From: Erysipelotrichaceae bacterium
GTDB taxonomy: Bacteria; Bacillota_I; Bacilli_A; Erysipelotrichales; Erysipelotrichaceae
NCBI GenBank assembly: GCA_003520745.1
Contig: DOUE01000022.1
Span: 1 to 9,713 of the forward strand
Length of the DNA stretch: 9,713 nucleotides
Reading direction: 5' to 3'
Both the position numbers and the translations under genes were made by a program. This document shows, piece by piece, positions 6,678-9,713 of the stretch (positions are counted from its first letter, which is position 1; every line of letters begins with the position of its first letter). Below the pieces are notes generated by a model. That model was given only the letters and a program-made list of their open reading frames with translations, had not been told where the DNA came from and searched no databases.

Positions 6678-7515
6678 ACTTGATGGATTCGTCTTCGAGG
6701 TTGGGATAGAGCACTTTGTATTGATAGACCATCCAGACAATGAGCAGTAGGTGCAGGATGTCGTTTTCATTCAGCCAGATCTTGAAATCATGGTAGAGGA
6801 TCCCTGAGATTCCGGAATACAACCAGGCGAAGTAAACGAGGTTGAGAAGCAGGAAATAGATCCATGTGTTTCGAAGTTTCTTGTCCAGACCCTTGGATTT
6901 CCCTTGTACGCTCAGGAAGTAGAGAAGGATCGTCGGGGAGAGGAAGATCAACAAAGCTTCGTAGGAGACCATGAAGGCATTCGCCAGCCAAAGTCCCTTC
7001 AATAGCCATAACGTATACCCGATACTGCTGATTGCGGCGTAGACCGCCACGATGCGCCTTAAACGAAGGTTCTTCATACGGTAAACCATCCCCATTAACA
7101 ACGCGTTCATACTGAAGATGGTGATCACGAGATAGAGAAGCTCGACCCAACTGGTCTGCAGGCAAAAGTAACGGTTGGCGCATTTCAGTTCATAGCCGAA
7201 GGCTTGGTAGCTGCTTCCGGCGACGATCGCGCCGATGCCCCAAAGTACCATCCCGATCCCCCACCACAACCTGGATTTCTGATGCATGTGATTCTTGAGA
7301 AAAAGGACGCCAAGCAGGATCGTAAGTATCCCAAGCAGATAGACGAAGAACGTGGAAGAAGGTTGGATCAAGACAAAAGAAACTTCCCCGAAGGTGAATC
7401 GGACATAGGGCATGTTTTCAAGGAAGCGGGTCGGCGTTAGCTCGGTCGTCAAGGATTCCAGTTGTGAACACCCGCCAAGTAAAAGAAGTAAACCGATCAT
7501 CTTGATTTTCTTCAT
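6676..7515 (-). CDS. Putative lipoprotein with seven membrane spans, function unknown (possible CREST/DUF6962-like)
   Basis: A 279-residue protein I do not recognise with confidence. It starts MKKIKMIGLLLLLGGC, a type II signal with lipobox L-G-G-C, so Cys16 would be lipidated. A soluble stretch (17-52) is followed by about seven spans near 54-74, 84-103, 122-143, 153-172, 181-203, 215-236 and 253-270. Positive residues cluster in the loops at 75-83, 144-153 and 204-214, which puts them inside and agrees with an outward N-terminus. Two cysteines, C112 and C118, fall in the same external loop and could form a disulphide. GSSYQAFG after span 2 and NENDILHLLL in span 7 recall the Ser/His/Asp pattern of seven-span hydrolases of the CREST group (ceramidase-like), but this is a guess from pattern only. 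AGGAGGGG precedes the ATG. The gene lies downstream of smpB, from which a terminator separates it. Confidence 0.72.
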   Translation of the reverse strand: MKKIKMIGLLLLLGGCSQLESLTTELTPTRFLENMPYVRFTFGEVSFVLIQPSSTFFVYLLGILTILLGVLFLKNHMHQKSRLWWGIGMVLWGIGAIVAGSSYQAFGYELKCANRYFCLQTSWVELLYLVITIFSMNALLMGMVYRMKNLRLRRIVAVYAAISSIGYTLWLLKGLWLANAFMVSYEALLIFLSPTILLYFLSVQGKSKGLDKKLRNTWIYFLLLNLVYFAWLYSGISGILYHDFKIWLNENDILHLLLIVWMVYQYKVLYPNLEDESIK

Positions 7516-7543
7516 CGTCCCCTCCTATGATTTTCGTAATTTC

Positions 7544-7549
7544 AGTATA
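7544..7549 (-). promoter_or_regulatory. Candidate -10 element for the seven-span lipoprotein gene
   Basis: Minus-strand TATACT (7549-7544) lies about 28 bases before the ATG and just after the smpB terminator, which suggests independent transcription. No good -35 hexamer is seen at the usual distance, so the call rests on the -10 alone. Confidence 0.4.
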
Positions 7550-7575
7550 CCTTATTTATCAGTCGATTTCCCCAC

Positions 7576-7599
7576 AAAAAAAGGGAACACGTCCCTTTT
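7576..7599 (-). terminator. Intrinsic terminator of the rnr-smpB unit
   Basis: On the minus strand AAAAGGGA (7599-7592), loop CGTGT and TCCCTTTT (7586-7579) form an 8-bp stem, with a T run continuing to 7576. The stem overlaps the TAA stop codon of smpB (7600-7598), so termination and the end of translation are packed together. Confidence 0.8.
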
Positions 7600-8050
7600 A
7601 GCGTTGATTCTTCAGCACTTTATCGATCTCGCGTTTCGCATCGCGTTCTTTGGAGGCTTCCCGTTTATCATGGACATCCTTCCCTTCCGCCAATGCGATC
7701 TCCAGTTTCGCCCGTCCATCCTTAAGATACATCTGAAGCGGGATGACGGTGAATCCTTTGAGTTTGACCTTCTTCTGCAACTTGGCGATTTCCGCCTTAT
7801 GCATCAACAGCTTACGGTCGCGTGTTTCTTCATGGTTGAAGCGGTTTCCGAATTCATATTGGGCGATGTACATCTCCCTCACAAACGCCTCCCCGTCTTT
7901 AAACTCGATGTAGGCGTCTTTGAACTGGACCGACCCTTTACGGATGGATTTGATTTCCGTTCCATAGAGGACCATCCCGGCTTCATATTTCTCGACGATA
8001 AAGTAATCATGGGTCGCTTTCCGATTAACGGATACGGTTTTTACGGCCAC
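7598..8050 (-). CDS. smpB: SsrA-binding protein SmpB
   Basis: A 150-residue protein of standard SmpB length. The family core is clear: HDYFIVEKYEAGMVLYGTEIKSIRKG (about 14-39), YIAQYEFGNRFNHEETRDRKLLMHKAEI (61-88) and the strand GFTVIPLQMYLKDGRAKLEIALAEGKDVHDKREASKERDAKREID (99-143). The last part includes the DKRE...KRE tail that enters the mRNA channel of the stalled ribosome. SmpB binds the tRNA-like part of tmRNA and is required for trans-translation; its RNA partner ssrA is at 2570-2917. The start is GTG (8050-8048), preceded by GGGGGAG seven bases upstream. The first 26 bases overlap the 3' end of rnr in another frame, which suggests translational coupling. The stop is TAA. Confidence 0.97.
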   Translation of the reverse strand: MAVKTVSVNRKATHDYFIVEKYEAGMVLYGTEIKSIRKGSVQFKDAYIEFKDGEAFVREMYIAQYEFGNRFNHEETRDRKLLMHKAEIAKLQKKVKLKGFTVIPLQMYLKDGRAKLEIALAEGKDVHDKREASKERDAKREIDKVLKNQR

Positions 8051-9713
8051 TTGCCACTCCCCCTTTATGCGCAGGCACCGTGGATTTACGTTTCACTTCC
8101 TCCGCTAGAAGGAAATCCACGGTCTTCTTTTCTTTACTTGCCCCGGAGACTTTGATTTTAAGCTTCTGTCCCAGGATGAACGTACGATGCGTCCGACTTC
8201 CGCGCAGACTATGCAGTCTCGCATCGAACTCGTAATAATCGTCGGTCAGATTCTGGATATGGACCAAGCCTTCGACCGTGTTTTCAAGCGAGACGAAGAA
8301 TCCGAAACGGGTCACCGCACTGATGATCCCCCAATGGATCTCGCCGATATGGTCCATCATGAACTCGGCTTTCTTCATGTTTTCGACTTCACGTTCCGCT
8401 TCCACCGCATTCCGTTCGCCGAACGAAGTTTCAAGCGCATAGGTCTGCATCCCTTTTTCGTCTTCGATCCTCGCGTTTTCATCCGGAAGGTTGAAGTGGT
8501 ATTTCCGCAACATCCGATGCACGATCAAATCGGGATAACGGCGGATCGGTGAGGTGAAGTGAAGGTATTCCTTCAAGGCCAAGCCGAAATGGCCGATGCA
8601 TTTGGGATCGTATTTCGCCTTCTGCATGCTTCTGAGTAACACCGTCGAGATGACATGGAACGCCGGACGGCCTTCGAACTTGGTCAGAAGTTTCTGAAGG
8701 ACACCGGGTTGGATGTGTGAAAGATCTCCTCTGAGTTTTTCCCCAAACGGCATCAGGATCTTCGAGAATTCTTGTAGTTTCACCTTATCCGGGATTTCAT
8801 GGACGCGATACAGCGAAGGGATCTCCAACCACTTCATATGTCTGGCCACGGTTTCGTTGGCCAAGACCATGAAGTCTTCGATGATCAATTCCGCATCGTC
8901 TTGGGTACGCGCTGAAATCGAAAGTACCTTGCCGTTCTCATCGACCTTGAATTTCGATTCGACGGTTTCGAAGTTGATCGACCCCATCCCTTCGCGTCGT
9001 GTACGTATGGCATCAGCGGCTTCCTTCATCAGAAAGAACAAGTCTTTGACTTCTTCGTATTGTTTGGTGACTTGCGGGTCGTGATCGAGGATTTTATTGA
9101 CGTTACTGTAGGTCATACGGTAGTTCGACTTGATGAACGACGGGACGATTTCGTAGGTATCCACGCTTCCGTTTGGGTTCACGACCATGTCGCAGGTCAG
9201 CGTTAAGCGGAGTACGTTAGGGTGGAGTGAGCACACGCCGTTGGATAGCGCTTGAGGAAGCATCGGAACGACACGGTCGACCACATAGACGGACGTGGTC
9301 CGGTGCTCGGCTTCTTTGTCGATCGGGGTATAGGCACGGACATAATGGCTGACGTCGGCGATATGGACTTGTAGGTGATACTTCCCGTCGACCTTCTTGA
9401 GACTGATGGCGTCGTCCAAATCCTTCGCGTCTTCCCCGTCGATCGTGACGACGACCCGGTCGGTATAGTCCCTTCGTCCTTTTTTGTCTTCTTCACGGAC
9501 TTCCATCGGGATCTTTTCGACTTGGTCCATGACTTCTTGCGGGAACTTCGGTTCGATGCCGTATTCCGCCAACACCGTCAAGACATCCATCCCGGGTTCG
9601 TTCTTATAGCCGAGGATCTTGTCGAGTTTAATGGTCAGCGGATCACCGTATCCGACGATTTTCGCGACCAAAATCACCCCTTCGGTCACACGGGACAAAT
9701 CGCTTTGGGTAAA
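8025..9713 (-). CDS. rnr: Ribonuclease R, 5' end outside window
   Basis: 562 codons are visible. The frame is open to the right edge (reading F-T-Q-S-D before the TTG at 9698), so that TTG is not the true start. By alignment with the E. coli RNase R active site about 180-190 N-terminal residues (helix-turn-helix and cold-shock domains) are missing. The RNB catalytic centre is intact: IDGEDAKDLDDAISL at about 9400-9443, whose Asp residues match D272, D278, D280 and D281 of E. coli. HIADVSHYV follows, and HFTSPIRRYPDLIVHRML is near 8500-8560. An S1 RNA-binding domain (VTRFGFFVSLENTVEGLVHIQNL) occupies about 8090-8340, and the protein ends in a short basic tail, GGVASGRKNRIR. The enzyme degrades structured RNA 3' to 5' in the cytoplasm and, with SmpB-tmRNA, removes non-stop mRNAs. 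Its 3' end overlaps smpB. Confidence 0.97.
   Translation of the reverse strand, partial: FTQSDLSRVTEGVILVAKIVGYGDPLTIKLDKILGYKNEPGMDVLTVLAEYGIEPKFPQEVMDQVEKIPMEVREEDKKGRRDYTDRVVVTIDGEDAKDLDDAISLKKVDGKYHLQVHIADVSHYVRAYTPIDKEAEHRTTSVYVVDRVVPMLPQALSNGVCSLHPNVLRLTLTCDMVVNPNGSVDTYEIVPSFIKSNYRMTYSNVNKILDHDPQVTKQYEEVKDLFFLMKEAADAIRTRREGMGSINFETVESKFKVDENGKVLSISARTQDDAELIIEDFMVLANETVARHMKWLEIPSLYRVHEIPDKVKLQEFSKILMPFGEKLRGDLSHIQPGVLQKLLTKFEGRPAFHVISTVLLRSMQKAKYDPKCIGHFGLALKEYLHFTSPIRRYPDLIVHRMLRKYHFNLPDENARIEDEKGMQTYALETSFGERNAVEAEREVENMKKAEFMMDHIGEIHWGIISAVTRFGFFVSLENTVEGLVHIQNLTDDYYEFDARLHSLRGSRTHRTFILGQKLKIKVSGASKEKKTVDFLLAEEVKRKSTVPAHKGGVASGRKNRIR

Noticed and set aside
7412..8155. 247-codon plus-strand open frame spanning smpB
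   Set aside because: Runs antisense through smpB, two terminators and the rnr end, so it cannot be a real gene.

Overview
The window is bacterial DNA of roughly balanced base composition (near 50% GC by eye). It has strong AGGAGG-type ribosome binding sites, TTGACA/TATAAT-type promoters and classical hairpin-plus-T-run terminators. Together with a one-piece tmRNA of the Bacillus type, a Gram-positive-style lipoprotein signal, a LemA/DUF2207 pair and a secreted DNRLRE/RHS protein, this points to Bacillota or a deep relative of the Mollicutes. The tmRNA tag ends in NYAFAA, close to the NYAFA ending of mollicute tags. UGA does not appear to be read as Trp: the frames are closed under the standard code, Trp codons checked are TGG, and all six visible CDS stops are TAA. 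The taxonomic placement is an inference.

Layout from left to right. (1) 1-2391, minus strand: the first 797 codons of a large secreted cell-surface protein with a DNRLRE domain and RHS/YD repeats. It runs off the left edge, and its promoter lies around 2417-2447. (2) 2570-2917, minus: ssrA, the tmRNA gene, with a consensus promoter (2932-2960), a readable proteolysis tag (2809-2853) and its own terminator (2523-2548). (3) 3012-3974, minus: a beta-propeller protein of the lactonase/6-phosphogluconolactonase-like family. (4) 4144-6636, plus: a two-gene unit, lemA and a DUF2207 membrane protein with a Gly-rich C-terminus, separated by an attenuator-like hairpin. (5) 6644-6677: a two-way terminator. 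(6) 6676-7515, minus: a putative lipoprotein with about seven membrane spans. (7) 7598-9713, minus: smpB, and upstream of it rnr (RNase R), which is cut by the right edge. The two overlap by 26 bases.

The main biological theme is trans-translation. RNase R, SmpB and tmRNA work together to rescue stalled ribosomes, tag the nascent chain and destroy the faulty mRNA. In many Bacillota rnr, smpB and ssrA are close neighbours. Here smpB and ssrA are split by about 4.7 kb holding four genes of envelope or metabolic character. The right-hand part (rnr, smpB) and ssrA are conserved housekeeping genes. The LemA/DUF2207 unit, the 7-span lipoprotein and the RHS protein are envelope-associated and look like the more variable content. 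No CRISPR array, transposase, integrase, tRNA or rRNA was found.
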